64,000 nucleotides of DNA, taken from the NCBI RefSeq assembly GCF_902729425.1, contig NZ_CACVCH010000024.1, positions 1-64,000 of the forward strand. The letters are read 5' to 3'. This DNA comes from Magnetospirillum sp. SS-4. Its GTDB lineage: Bacteria > Pseudomonadota > Alphaproteobacteria > Rhodospirillales > Magnetospirillaceae. Below the pieces are notes generated by a model. It was not told where the DNA came from, did not search any database, and was given only the letters and a program-made list of their open reading frames with translations. Positions 41,289 to 49,611 of this stretch are shown in pieces; the stretch's first letter is position 1, and each line of letters begins with the position of its first letter. The translations under genes were made by a program, and so were the position numbers.

Positions 41289-41915
41289 ATGCCCGATCCC
41301 GCTCTCGAAGAGGCGATCCGCGAGGCTTATGCTTCGTGCCCGTCCAACGCCATTCCGCTCCACACCATGGAACTGCGCCATCCCGCCTTCATCGATGACA
41401 ACGGCAACCCCACCGCTGTCCGGGTGGTGCGCAATTACGAGGACGAGGTCACCTGGCGCGAACGAGGTGGCGCCGAGATCGCGGCCCTGCTGGATGCCAT
41501 GACCCCCGAGGCCCGCAGCCGGGTCGGGCTGGTGGCCCGCCTGGAACCCGATGCCCCGGTCAATGCCGGCCAGATGGTGGCCTTCATCGCGCTGGCCTTC
41601 GATTTCCAACTGCCCGAGGTGAGTTCCGCCCCGGTGCCGGAACTCACCGTCACCATGGATAATGTCGGCCGCGAGCTGATGGAGCCGCTCGAAGCCGCCG
41701 CCACCTCCCTGGTCCGTATCGAGGTCACCTACCGGCCCTATCTCGACATCGACCTTGATGGCCCGCAGATGGACCCGCCGCTGACCATGACCCTGGTCCA
41801 TGTCAACTGCACCGCCACCCAGATCACCGCCCGCGCCCAGATGTCCCAGATCGGCAACAAGGCCTTTCCCTGGCGCACCTATACCCAGCGCTGCTTTCCG
41901 GGGCTGGGCGGCTGA
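41289..41915 (+). CDS. DUF1833 family tail protein
   Basis: The 208-residue protein begins MPDPALEEAIREAYASCPSNAIPLHTMELRHPAF and has FIALAFDFQLPEVS, VTMDNVGRELMEPLEAA and LVRIEVTYRPYLD, a DUF1833 pattern found in minor tail proteins of lambdoid phages, roughly the gpL position. It follows the radical SAM gene by three bases, showing that the enzyme gene is fully embedded in the tail operon. It is probably part of the tail-tip complex. Confidence 0.85.
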   Translation: MPDPALEEAIREAYASCPSNAIPLHTMELRHPAFIDDNGNPTAVRVVRNYEDEVTWRERGGAEIAALLDAMTPEARSRVGLVARLEPDAPVNAGQMVAFIALAFDFQLPEVSSAPVPELTVTMDNVGRELMEPLEAAATSLVRIEVTYRPYLDIDLDGPQMDPPLTMTLVHVNCTATQITARAQMSQIGNKAFPWRTYTQRCFPGLGG

Positions 41916-41924
41916 CAGGTTCTT

Positions 41925-42043
41925 GTGGGCTGCTGCCCACACCCGCTTGGGGCAAAGCCCCAAACCCCATTCCTTTTGAAAATCAAATGAGGTCTGGAGC
42001 ATCGCTCCAGCCCGGTTTGGGCGGGAGCCCAACCGCGAAGCGG
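41925..42043. repeat. Compound palindromic element (five consecutive hairpins)
   Basis: The 140-base gap between the DUF1833 and NlpC/P60 genes is made of short hairpins: GTGGGC/GCCCAC (41925-41940), TTGGGGC/GCCCCAA (41947-41963), CTGGAGC/GCTCCAG (41994-42010), TTGGGC/GCCCAA (42017-42032) and CCGC/GCGG (42033-42043), with the core TTTTGAAAATCAAATGAGG in the middle. A second element with the same order of parts occupies 44828-44947. This looks like a dispersed REP-like or RNA-processing element in the late operon. Confidence 0.6.
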
Positions 42044-42055
42044 AGCATCTCCACC

Positions 42056-42463
42056 ATGTCCCACTGGGCCATGCCCTATATCGGCCAGCCGTGGTCGAAG
42101 CACGGCCAGGGGCCGGACGCCTGGAACTGCTGGAGCTTCTTCCGCCACGTCCAGCAGGCCCATTTCGGGGTGGAGACTCCGGCGGTGCCCTATGCCGACG
42201 ATCTGCTGGTGCTGGCGCGGCTGTTCCGCGATCACCAGGAGCGTGGATTCTGGCAACCGGTGACCGCCTATCGGGAGGGCGACGGAGTGATGATGCGCAC
42301 CGCCCGTTATCCCATCCATGTGGGGATGTGGCTGGAGGTGGATGGCGGCAGGGTGCTGCATTGCGCAGCCGGATCGGGGGTGGTGTGCCAGTCCCGGCGC
42401 GATCTGGCCGCCAATGGCTGGCGGATCGACGGGGTCTACCGTCACCGGGGGACCGCATCATGA
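42056..42463 (+). CDS. NlpC/P60 family tail-tip hydrolase (lambda gpK-like)
   Basis: The 135-residue product has the NlpC/P60 catalytic set: Cys25 in GPDAWNCWSFFRHVQ and His88 in YPIHVGMWLEVDGG, with LHCAAGSGVVCQSR near the end. These papain-like amidases cut peptidoglycan peptides, and the lambda gpK equivalent sits just upstream of gpI/J, as here. It probably helps DNA entry through the cell wall. GGAG lies 15 bases upstream of the ATG at 42056. It overlaps the gpJ-like gene by ATGA. Confidence 0.88.
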   Translation: MSHWAMPYIGQPWSKHGQGPDAWNCWSFFRHVQQAHFGVETPAVPYADDLLVLARLFRDHQERGFWQPVTAYREGDGVMMRTARYPIHVGMWLEVDGGRVLHCAAGSGVVCQSRRDLAANGWRIDGVYRHRGTAS

Positions 42464-44820
42464 GGGCGCGCGTCACCCTGGTGGCGGATGCCTTCAATCC
42501 GCTGCGCTCCCTGCAGGTGGTCGAGGTCTCCGAACCCCTGACCATCCGCGCCTTCCTGGACGGTCGCGGCATCGAGGAATTTCCGGTCCCCACCATCTGC
42601 CTGCGCAATGGCCGCCCGCTGCTGCGCCGCCATTGGGCCGGGACAATCATCGATCATGACGACATCGTCGCCTTTGTCGCCCAGCCGTTGGGCGGCGGTG
42701 GGGGCGGCGGTGGCAAGAACCCGCTGACCACTGTGCTGATGGTGGCGGTGATGGTCGTGGCCATGGTGCTGGGCCAGTACTATGTCGGGCCGATGCTGGC
42801 TTCGTCCCTGGGGGTCACCAGCGCCGCCGGCATCGCCACCGTGGGCGCCATCTCGACGGCGGCCATCGCCTCGGTGGGCATGATGGCGGTGGGCGCCCTG
42901 GTCTCGGCACCCAGTCCCGCCACGCCCTCGCTCAATTGGGGCGGTGGCGGCGGAGTGGCGCCGTCTCCCACCTACAGCCTGACCGCCTCGGGCAATCAGG
43001 CCCGGTTGGGTCAGCCGATCCCCGAGATTTTCGGCCGTCACAAGGTGGTGTTCGATCTCGCCGCCACCCCCTACCAGGAATACCTGGCCGGGGAGCAATA
43101 CCTGTTCCAGCTTCACTGCATCGGGGTGGGTCAATACCGGCTCGATGCCCTGATGATCGACGACACCCCGTTGGCCTCGTTCGAGGAAGTCCAATATCAG
43201 GTCGTCCCGCCCGGTGCCGCCGTCACCCTGATGGATGCCTGGGTGGTCACAGCCGTCGAGGTGGCGGGCCAGGAGATGAAAGGCCCCAACCAGCTGACCA
43301 ATGGCGAGACCGGCTGGGTCGGTCCCTTCGTCGCCAATCCCGCCGCCACCACCGCCCATCACATCGGCATCGACGTGGTGTTCACCAACGGCCTCTATTA
43401 CGCCAATAATTCCGGCACCCTCGACCCCAAGACGGTGACCTGGGAGGTATGGGGGCGGCGGATCGATGATCTCGGCACCGCGCTGGGGGACTTCATCCTG
43501 CTGGCCGCCGAGACCTATACCGCCGCCACCAACACCCAGATCCGGTTGTCCTTCAAATATCCGGTGGCGTCGGCCCGTTGGGAGGTCAGGCTCCGCCGCA
43601 CCAACGACCGCGACCAGGATGGCCGCACCGCCCACGAAATCCGCTGGGGCGAGATGCGATCCTATCTCGACGGTTCCCCCGATTACGGCGACGTCACCCT
43701 ACTGGCGATCAAGATGCGGGCCACCGACAATCTGAGCCAACGTTCAAGCCGCCTGATCAACGGCATCGTCACCCGCAAGCTTCCCATCTGGTCGCTGGCC
43801 ACCGGCTGGTCGGAGCCGGTCCCCACCCAGGCCATCGCCCCGGTGGCGGCCTATATCATGCGCGCCGCAAACGGCGCGCAACTGGCCGATACCCGCCAGG
43901 ACCTGGACATGCTGTGGCGGTTGCACGCCGTCTGGGAGGCGCGTGGCGACCGCTTCAGCGGCGTGTTCGACACCACCACCACCGCCTGGGAGGCCCTGGT
44001 CAAGGTGCTGCGGACGGGACGCGCAGCCCCCTACCAGCAGGGCGGCATCGTCCGCTATATCCGCGACGAGCCCCGCACCCTGCCGGCGGCGCTGTTCAAC
44101 GGCCGCAACATCGTCCGCGGCAGCTTCGCCATCGAATACGTCATGCCCGGCGAGGACACCGCCGATGCGGTGACGGTGGAGTTCTTCGACGAAATCACCT
44201 GGAAGATCGCCGAAATCACCGCCGCCCAACGCGAAGGCGCCATCCGGGTGCTGACCCCATCCGAGATGGTCAACACCCCGCCGGAAAAGCCGGGCCGGGT
44301 GCAGATGTTCGGCATCACCAATCGCGACCATGCTGGCCGCGAGGCCTGTTTCCTGGTCGCCTGCAACATCTATCGCCGCCGCCTGCCCACCTGGAAGACC
44401 GAGTTGGACGGCATGATCCTGTCCTATGGTGAGCTGGTCGCAATCTCCCATCCCATGCCGGCCTGGGGTCAGGGCGGCGAGGTGGTGGAGTGGGACGAGT
44501 CCGCCGCCACGCTCACCCTATCCGAGCCGGTGCGCTGGAGCGACGGCGTCGCCCATTTCATGGCGCTGCGCCGTCGCGACGGGCGTCTCGATGATCCGGT
44601 GGAGATCGAGCCAGCCCCCGGCGGCGATCCCTTCCAGGTCCGAGTGCTCGACCCGCTGCCCTTCACCCCCGACACCGGCGGCGAGCGCGAACGCACCTAT
44701 TACGCCCTCGGCCCCGGCGCCACCTGGGCCCAGCGCGTCCTGGTGCGATCACTGCGCCCCCGCTCGCGTCAGGTCGAGATATCGGGAATCTGCGAGGACG
44801 ACCGGGTTCATGTGAATTGA
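42460..44820 (+). CDS. Host specificity/tail tip protein (lambda gpJ-like, TipJ)
   Basis: The 786-residue protein starts with an N-terminal ubiquitin-like part (VADAFNPLRSLQVVEVSEPLTIRAFLDG), a Gly-rich hydrophobic stretch (PLTTVLMVAVMVVAMVLGQYYVG, about residues 88-145), then the gpJ core: GNQARLGQPIPEIFGRHKVVFDLAATPYQEY, VGQYRLDALMIDDTPLASFEE, AATNTQIRLSFKYPV and a tip domain with RLPTWKTELDGMILSYGELVAISHPM. This is the TipJ layout. It determines host binding together with fibres. It is shorter than lambda gpJ (1132 residues) and lacks the long C-terminal fibronectin repeats. Confidence 0.9.
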   Translation: MRARVTLVADAFNPLRSLQVVEVSEPLTIRAFLDGRGIEEFPVPTICLRNGRPLLRRHWAGTIIDHDDIVAFVAQPLGGGGGGGGKNPLTTVLMVAVMVVAMVLGQYYVGPMLASSLGVTSAAGIATVGAISTAAIASVGMMAVGALVSAPSPATPSLNWGGGGGVAPSPTYSLTASGNQARLGQPIPEIFGRHKVVFDLAATPYQEYLAGEQYLFQLHCIGVGQYRLDALMIDDTPLASFEEVQYQVVPPGAAVTLMDAWVVTAVEVAGQEMKGPNQLTNGETGWVGPFVANPAATTAHHIGIDVVFTNGLYYANNSGTLDPKTVTWEVWGRRIDDLGTALGDFILLAAETYTAATNTQIRLSFKYPVASARWEVRLRRTNDRDQDGRTAHEIRWGEMRSYLDGSPDYGDVTLLAIKMRATDNLSQRSSRLINGIVTRKLPIWSLATGWSEPVPTQAIAPVAAYIMRAANGAQLADTRQDLDMLWRLHAVWEARGDRFSGVFDTTTTAWEALVKVLRTGRAAPYQQGGIVRYIRDEPRTLPAALFNGRNIVRGSFAIEYVMPGEDTADAVTVEFFDEITWKIAEITAAQREGAIRVLTPSEMVNTPPEKPGRVQMFGITNRDHAGREACFLVACNIYRRRLPTWKTELDGMILSYGELVAISHPMPAWGQGGEVVEWDESAATLTLSEPVRWSDGVAHFMALRRRDGRLDDPVEIEPAPGGDPFQVRVLDPLPFTPDTGGERERTYYALGPGATWAQRVLVRSLRPRSRQVEISGICEDDRVHVN

Positions 44821-44827
44821 GCCTGAT

Positions 44828-44947
44828 GGGGGCTTCCGCCCCCAACCCCAACTGGGAGGCTGAAGCCTCCCGGACCCTCTCTTCATTTTCAAATCAAGAG
44901 GAGGTCTGGAGGCCGTGCCTCCAGGCGGGGACCGGGGCGGCAGCCCC
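44828..44947. repeat. Second compound palindromic element
   Basis: This gap between gpJ-like and holin genes holds GGGGGC/GCCCCC (44828-44843), GGGAGGCT/AGCCTCCC (44854-44871), CTGGAGGC/GCCTCCAG (44906-44924) and GGGGC/GCCCC (44934-44947), with the core ATTTTCAAATCAAGAGG between the second and third hairpins. Order and core are alike in the element at 41925-42043, so both belong to one repeat family. Confidence 0.6.
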
Positions 44948-44983
44948 GCCAGCACGCATCCACACACTGATAAGGATTCCGCC

Positions 44984-45310
44984 ATGCTCGAGCAGCAACC
45001 TTCGCCCGAGGTCAAGACCCTGGTCTCGGGGCTGGCCGGGCTGATTCCCACCGCCATGCTCGCCCGCTTCCTGTGGCATCACCGGCTGGTACGCCTGGGC
45101 CAGCGCCGGTTCTGGTCGCGCGACCTGTTGTGGGAATGCCCGACCGCCGCCTTTTCGGCGGTGCTGGGCGGCGGAGTCGCCGCTCATTTCGCCCTCGGCC
45201 TGATGGAGACCCACGCGGTGGTCGGCATCTGCGCCTGGCTGGGGCCGCGTGGCCTCGAAGTGGCGCTGAGCCGCTTCGTCGCCCGCTGCACTCCCCCCGA
45301 TAAGGACTGA
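44984..45310 (+). CDS. Putative phage holin (class II-like)
   Basis: The 108-residue product begins MLEQQPSPEVKTLVSGLAGLIPTAMLARFLW and has hydrophobic segments at about residues 13-28, 50-68 and 72-88 (AAFSAVLGGGVAAHFALGLM, AVVGICAWLGPRGLEVAL). Two or three short membrane segments, small size and position directly before an endolysin gene are typical of a holin or holin-like protein. The basic middle (RLGQRRFWSR) is compatible with inner-membrane topology. Family name is not recognised with certainty. Confidence 0.7.
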   Translation: MLEQQPSPEVKTLVSGLAGLIPTAMLARFLWHHRLVRLGQRRFWSRDLLWECPTAAFSAVLGGGVAAHFALGLMETHAVVGICAWLGPRGLEVALSRFVARCTPPDKD

Positions 45311-45314
45311 TCCC

Positions 45315-45935
45315 ATGCTGACCACAGACGTCTTGCGTGCCACCGTCACCGGGGCGCGGTCCACCGATCTTGACCGTTTCGCGGCGCCGCTGGCCGCTGC
45401 CTGCGCCGAATGGGGCGTCGACACCCCGTTGCGGCTGGCCGCCTTCCTGGCCCAGATCGCCCACGAGAGCGGCCAATTGCGCAATATGGCCGAGAACCTG
45501 AACTATTCTGCCGAAGCCCTGCTGCGGGTCTTCCCCCGCCATTTCGATGCAGCAGGTGCCGAGGCCTATGCCCGCCAGCCGGAGCGCATCGCCGCGCGGG
45601 TCTACGCCAAGCGCCTGGGCAATGGCGACGAGGCCTCTGGCGACGGCTGGCGCTATCGCGGGCGCGGCCTGATCCAGGTCACCGGGCGCAGCAATTATGC
45701 TGCTTGCGGCGAGGCACTGGGGATCGGGCTGGTCCATGTCCCGGAGATGCTGGAACAGCCCGGCCCCGCCGCCCGTTCGGCCGCGTGGTTCTGGCACAGC
45801 AACGGCCTTAATCGCTTTGCCGATGCCCGCAACATCGAAACCATCACCCGGCGCATCAATGGCGGCCTCACCGGACTCGAAGACCGCAAGGCCTGCTACG
45901 CCCGTGCCTGCGCTGCCCTGGAGGTGTCCCCATGA
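45315..45935 (+). CDS. Endolysin, glycoside hydrolase family 19
   Basis: The 206-residue protein has the GH19 lysozyme-like core: AAFLAQIAHESGQLRNMAENLNYSAEALLRVFPRHF in two parts, with Glu of AHESG as the likely acid, YRGRGLIQVTGRSNY, and WFWHSNGLNRFADARNIETITRRINGG near the end. These are hallmark segments of phage GH19 endolysins that cleave peptidoglycan glycan strands. No signal peptide is evident, so it should depend on the holin for release. It overlaps the next gene by four bases. Confidence 0.93.
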   Translation: MLTTDVLRATVTGARSTDLDRFAAPLAAACAEWGVDTPLRLAAFLAQIAHESGQLRNMAENLNYSAEALLRVFPRHFDAAGAEAYARQPERIAARVYAKRLGNGDEASGDGWRYRGRGLIQVTGRSNYAACGEALGIGLVHVPEMLEQPGPAARSAAWFWHSNGLNRFADARNIETITRRINGGLTGLEDRKACYARACAALEVSP

Positions 45936-46531
45936 CCCTGCTCGATCTCCTCGGCGATGCCGCCGCCATCGCCGCCAATCCCATCGCCGGTCTCGCCAAG
46001 GTGGCGCTGGACGTGGCACCGGACATTGCCGGCCTGTTCGGTGATGATGCCGAGAAGGCGGTCAGCAAGCTGGCCGACAGTGTCCGCGCCATCACCGGCA
46101 CCGACGACCCCGCCCAGGCTCGCGAGGCGCTGGCCGATCCCACCCTGGTGTTCCAACTGCGCTCCCAGGCCCAGGCCTTCGCCCATGAGGAGCGGATGCA
46201 GCAGATGGCCGGTGCGCTGACCACGCTCACCGCCACCCTGGCCGATCGCCAGAACGCCCGTGCCCGCGACAGCGAATTCATCAAGGCCGGGCGCAGCAAC
46301 ACTCGCGCCAACGTGCTGCTGGTCACCGCCGGATTCGGCATCGTCGGTGGCATCGGCTTCATGGTGTTCGGCCACGTCGATGGCAACACCGCCGTCGGTG
46401 GCTGCATCATTTCCGTCGTCACCTTGCTGGCGGGCAAATTCGCCACCGCTTTCGATTTCGAGTTCGGCGGATCGGCGGATTCAGAGCAGACCCGCACCCT
46501 GCTAGCGCAGGCGCCGCCCATCGGCAAATAA
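45932..46531 (+). CDS. Second holin-like protein (GTA_holin_3TM type)
   Basis: The 199-residue product begins MTLLDLLGDAAAIAANPIAGLAKVALDVAPDIAGLFG, then a helical stretch (EERMQQMAGALTTLTATLADRQNARARDSEFIK) and two hydrophobic segments near residues 125-146 and 150-170 (VLLVTAGFGIVGGIGFMVFG, AVGGCIISVVTLLAGKFATAF). The NARARDxxFI and NxRANxLxVxAxxGI pattern fits the three-TM holin of gene transfer agents and related prophages. Together with the protein at 44984 it gives two candidate holins around the endolysin; one may act as antiholin. Confidence 0.75.
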   Translation: MTLLDLLGDAAAIAANPIAGLAKVALDVAPDIAGLFGDDAEKAVSKLADSVRAITGTDDPAQAREALADPTLVFQLRSQAQAFAHEERMQQMAGALTTLTATLADRQNARARDSEFIKAGRSNTRANVLLVTAGFGIVGGIGFMVFGHVDGNTAVGGCIISVVTLLAGKFATAFDFEFGGSADSEQTRTLLAQAPPIGK

Positions 46532-46552
46532 CAGATCGGATTTCGTATCGAC

Positions 46553-46590
46553 GCGGCCGACCGGGGGAAACCCTGGTCGGCCGCTTTTTT
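46553..46590 (+). terminator. Rho-independent terminator of the late operon
   Basis: GCGGCCGACC (46553-46562) pairs with GGTCGGCCGC (46575-46584), a perfect ten-base stem, followed by six T (46585-46590). It lies 22 bases after the last lysis gene, so it ends the long late transcript. Confidence 0.9.
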
Positions 46591-46928
46591 GCGTTCTGGT
46601 GGGCGCAGGGGATCTTCGCTTCCACCGTCCCTTTCACGCCAGCGCCTGGCGCTGCCGTGATTCCTGCCGGTTCTGTCCCCGATGTCATCCGCCGACACAC
46701 CATCCTGGATGGCCCTTTTGGGCCGGAAGCGGAAGGGTGGGTTTGAGAGACGGGGCTATATAGCTGACATTCGAATTGAACGCAGTGTCACCGGAACCAC
46801 CAGGAGTGGGCCGGACGCAGACGTTCGTGACCAGCTTAACACGTCCATCAGTTGACGTGGGCGATGACAGAGTCGCGTTTTTGGTATAGGGTGCGTCCCA
46901 CTGCGGAACCGCACTGGGCAAGGGGGAT
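46591..46928. other. Non-coding gap with no supported gene
   Basis: These 338 bases separate the late operon from the cargo. I see no convincing gene on either strand; the only notable structure is GGCCC-TTTT-GGGCC near 46713. The base composition is less GC-rich toward 46750-46900. A prophage attachment site could lie here or further right, but without the left end no direct repeat can be matched. Confidence 0.4.
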
Positions 46929-47705
46929 ATGCTGGACGCGGACGACATTAAGCTCAGCATCGAAATCAAGAACAGCAGGCCCGTCGAGCTGCTGGATTTG
47001 ACCGACGCCTTCTTGAGCCTGTCAGAGCAATACCAGCGCTTCGCACAGCGAGGTGACTACGCCGTCAACGGCTCCGAGACCCGGCTCTTCATCAAGGAAA
47101 TCCGGTCGGGCAGCATCATCGCCGACCTCGTCTCCATGGCACCCCAGGCAGCATTCCTGGTTGGGCAGTCCAAAGACCTCGTCGACTTCGCCAAAGACAT
47201 CAAGGGCGTCTACGAGTTCTTTCTCGGCAAGCACGGCGACGACCCGAATCGGACGGCTGCCGAACTGCGGGACTGCGCGCAGATCTTGCAGCCGGTCGCC
47301 AAGGACGCGGGGTCGCAAATCAACCTGTCGGTGACCGTCAACGGCGGCACAATGTATCAGGTCATCATGGACTCGACCCAAGCCAACGCTATTCAAAACC
47401 GGGTGGCCAACCACGTCGCCATGCAGCGCGAAGTGGCAACCGGTGTCCGGGAGAAGCAGACCTTCTACTGGTACCAGGCACGCAACGACGTCCGCTCGTC
47501 GTCAGGTGACAAGGGCGTCATCGAGGCCATTTCCCCCAGCCCGGTGAAAGTCATTTTCGAGAACGAGCGCGCCAAGCTCGACATGATCAGCGACAGGCTC
47601 TTCCAACTCGCCTTCATCGTCGATGTCGATGTCCAGACCATCAACGGTAAGCCCGCTACCTACAAGGTGCTCAACGTCCACGAGACCTTCGAAAAGCCGG
47701 AATAG
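46929..47705 (+). CDS. Unknown cargo protein, partner of Abi_C protein
   Basis: The 258-residue soluble protein begins MLDADDIKLSIEIKNSRPVELLDLTDAFLSLSEQYQRF and has YAVNGSETRLFIKEIRSGSIIADLV, a helix around SKDLVDFAKDIKGVYEFFLGKHG, and YWYQARNDVRSSSGDKGVIEAISPSPVKVIFENERAK in parts. The helix-strand-helix layout with a central IRSGSIIADLV segment recalls short-effector-type proteins seen beside defence genes, but I do not recognise a named family. It precedes an Abi_C-domain gene by 11 bases on the same strand, and I infer a two-gene defence or exclusion unit. Confidence 0.65.
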   Translation: MLDADDIKLSIEIKNSRPVELLDLTDAFLSLSEQYQRFAQRGDYAVNGSETRLFIKEIRSGSIIADLVSMAPQAAFLVGQSKDLVDFAKDIKGVYEFFLGKHGDDPNRTAAELRDCAQILQPVAKDAGSQINLSVTVNGGTMYQVIMDSTQANAIQNRVANHVAMQREVATGVREKQTFYWYQARNDVRSSSGDKGVIEAISPSPVKVIFENERAKLDMISDRLFQLAFIVDVDVQTINGKPATYKVLNVHETFEKPE

Positions 47706-47716
47706 GATAATGCCAG

Positions 47717-48478
47717 ATGGGTGACTTCAAGCACTCGGACATGCGGGTCGTCGAACAAGCCTTCCAGATTGACCCGGGCTACGTCCTGAACTTCTCCGAC
47801 CGAACCTTTGCCGACTTCTTCGAAGACGAGTTCCGCATCCACATCGACGACCCGAAATACCGGGCCAACGGCACCTCTAAGATGAACCGCCTGCGGACGT
47901 TCGTGAGGCTGGAAGACCCGGCGACGGTCGCCAAGGTCCTGCGCGGCCTGTGGCAGTACCGGGTGGACAACCTGCCACATTTGCCCAGGGACATTGAACC
48001 ACGGTTCTTCGACCTGATAGCCCGGATGGAAGGCAGCACCGAGGTCGCGCGCACCGATGCCATCGAGCGGTTCGTGCCCGATCCGACACTCGACGAGCTC
48101 GTTGCATCCATCGAGCGGGACATCCAGGCTAACGCGCCGGACGCAGCCTTGGACAGGCTGCACACATACTGCTCCAAGAAGTTCGGTCATCTGCTCGACG
48201 TCCGGGGCATCGCCTGGGAACGCTCCGACCCCCTCCACAGCCGCGTCGGCAAATACGTCAAGGCGCTCAAGCAGGAGGTGGAACTGCGCGAGATGACCGA
48301 GCAGATCATCAAGGGGGCGTTCGCCGTCTTCGACAAGTTCAACCACGTCCGCAACAACGCCAGCTTGGCCCACGACAACGAGCTCGTCGATAAGGCGGAG
48401 GCGCGCTTCATCTTCGATTCGGTCAGCGCGTTCCTCCGCTTCATCAAAAGTGTGGACACGATCCGGTTCGGGGAGTGA
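47717..48478 (+). CDS. Abortive infection (Abi_C domain) protein
   Basis: The 253-residue product begins MGDFKHSDMRVVEQAFQIDPGYVLNFSDRTFADFF. The first ~90 residues resemble the AbiJ-like N-terminal region (FADFFEDEFRIHI, then YRANGTSKMNRLRTFV). The C-terminal part has FDKFNHVRNNASLAHDNELVDKAEARFIFDSVSAFLRFIKSV, the Abi_C pattern: R-x2-x2-LAHDN helix pair close to HEPN-type folds. Such proteins occur in abortive infection modules and may act as RNases or dimerisation units. It is the second gene of the pair starting at 46929 and probably protects the lysogen from other phages. Confidence 0.75.
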   Translation: MGDFKHSDMRVVEQAFQIDPGYVLNFSDRTFADFFEDEFRIHIDDPKYRANGTSKMNRLRTFVRLEDPATVAKVLRGLWQYRVDNLPHLPRDIEPRFFDLIARMEGSTEVARTDAIERFVPDPTLDELVASIERDIQANAPDAALDRLHTYCSKKFGHLLDVRGIAWERSDPLHSRVGKYVKALKQEVELREMTEQIIKGAFAVFDKFNHVRNNASLAHDNELVDKAEARFIFDSVSAFLRFIKSVDTIRFGE

Positions 48479-48670
48479 AACGCCCGCACGGCATGAAGCC
48501 TACAGAGCGGATAGCGCCGTGCGAGTTGCCGCCCAAGGGCCTGCGCACGCGCGACATTTACATTTCCGACCTGCGTACAGATTCAATTCGCGTGAAGACT
48601 GCACGGTCTCCGCTAGTCTGGGTCAGAGGTGAACTTTTGTGGTGGGTAACCTTAATTCCCGGGTGACACT

Positions 48671-49579
48671 GTGACCGTCGACTTACGGATTCAAAAATAC
48701 CGCGATTACGAGACATTCTTCCTTCGCTCGAAGGCCATATTCCGCGCCTATGAGAAGGTCGATACCCACAGCCATGATCTCAGCAGGACTTATAGCTTTT
48801 GTCCCATTCCGGGCGGGAGGAACGGAGGGCACGAAAAACGCCTTGTGCAAATCTTCTTCGGCAATCGCCCCTTCGACAGTACGACCCAATTTGTCACCGA
48901 CGACAAAAGCGGCATACCCTCACGTCATCTCCGGCTCCTAACTGAAGCGGGGGCGCTTCTCCAATATTATCGCGAGCCCAGCGGCGCGGTCACATGCCTA
49001 TTGATGCCCGCGCAGGTCGAGAATAGGTGCTGCAGGGAAGATTTCATCGTACTCGATCGGATTTCCAATCCCCTGAAGTTGCTCGACCGAGCCGTAACAT
49101 GGCGGCATTGGAAGTATTTCATTTCCTACATGCACTGCACCTGTATCGACGGTGATCCCAATCTCTTGGATCGCGCCAGAACGGCTTGGATACGGTTCAG
49201 AAAGTTGCGGGTCGTGAAGAACGAAGAAGCCGGTACAGTCTTGGGGAAATGGTTTTGGAAAAGCGTTTCTTTCGCACTGACGGTCGGCCTCAGCGGCTTC
49301 CTTCTTCTGCTATTACCTAAGCCGCCGACACCCGATGTCTCCAAGGTTCAGGTCGTTCAGGAGTCGCCCGACACCATGCGGGCTAGGGACGCCGAGGTGA
49401 AGCGCCTCGATGATATTGCGGCAACGATGTCCTCCATGAGCCGCGACATCGATTTCCTCAAATCTCTGACCAGCACCCCCATCGCGGTGAAGGTCATCGA
49501 GCTTCCAGAGAAACCGAAGGATACGGACACTTCGCCTCCCCCGCCGAAACCCGTCACCCATAAAAAGAAGTCTCAATAG
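48671..49579 (+). CDS. Hypothetical single-pass membrane protein
   Basis: The 302-residue product starts at a GTG (48671) and has a soluble N-terminal domain of about 190 residues containing several Cys (CCREDF, HCTCIDGD), one transmembrane segment (SFALTVGLSGFLLLLLP, about residues 198-214), a short coiled-coil (RARDAEVKRLDDIAATMSSMSRDIDFLKSL across two parts) and a Pro/Lys-rich end (PPPPKPVTHKKK). It stands alone between the Abi pair and a hairpin. A membrane-anchored sensor or exclusion protein is conceivable, but nothing specific can be shown. The 192 bases before it hold no gene I can support. Confidence 0.6.
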   Translation: MTVDLRIQKYRDYETFFLRSKAIFRAYEKVDTHSHDLSRTYSFCPIPGGRNGGHEKRLVQIFFGNRPFDSTTQFVTDDKSGIPSRHLRLLTEAGALLQYYREPSGAVTCLLMPAQVENRCCREDFIVLDRISNPLKLLDRAVTWRHWKYFISYMHCTCIDGDPNLLDRARTAWIRFRKLRVVKNEEAGTVLGKWFWKSVSFALTVGLSGFLLLLLPKPPTPDVSKVQVVQESPDTMRARDAEVKRLDDIAATMSSMSRDIDFLKSLTSTPIAVKVIELPEKPKDTDTSPPPPKPVTHKKKSQ

Positions 49580-49585
49580 AAGGAG

Positions 49586-49611
49586 GCGGCCCCGACCGAA
49601 GTCGGGGCCGC
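49586..49611 (+). terminator. Strong hairpin after the membrane protein gene
   Basis: GCGGCCCCGAC (49586-49596) pairs with GTCGGGGCCGC (49601-49611) around a four-base CGAA loop, seven bases after the stop codon. No T-run follows, so it may act with Rho or as an mRNA 3' end. The rest of the gap up to 49901 has a weak leftward open frame (49573-49830, 85 codons) that I do not accept as a gene. Confidence 0.5.

Noticed and set aside
39855-42650. A 931-codon leftward open frame opposite the radical SAM region
   Set aside because: Spans several well supported rightward genes and has no family motifs; long antisense frames are expected at this GC content.
46685-46969. A 94-codon leftward frame in the gap after the lysis genes
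   Set aside because: It overlaps the start of the cargo gene, lacks a ribosome site and is Ser/Pro-biased.
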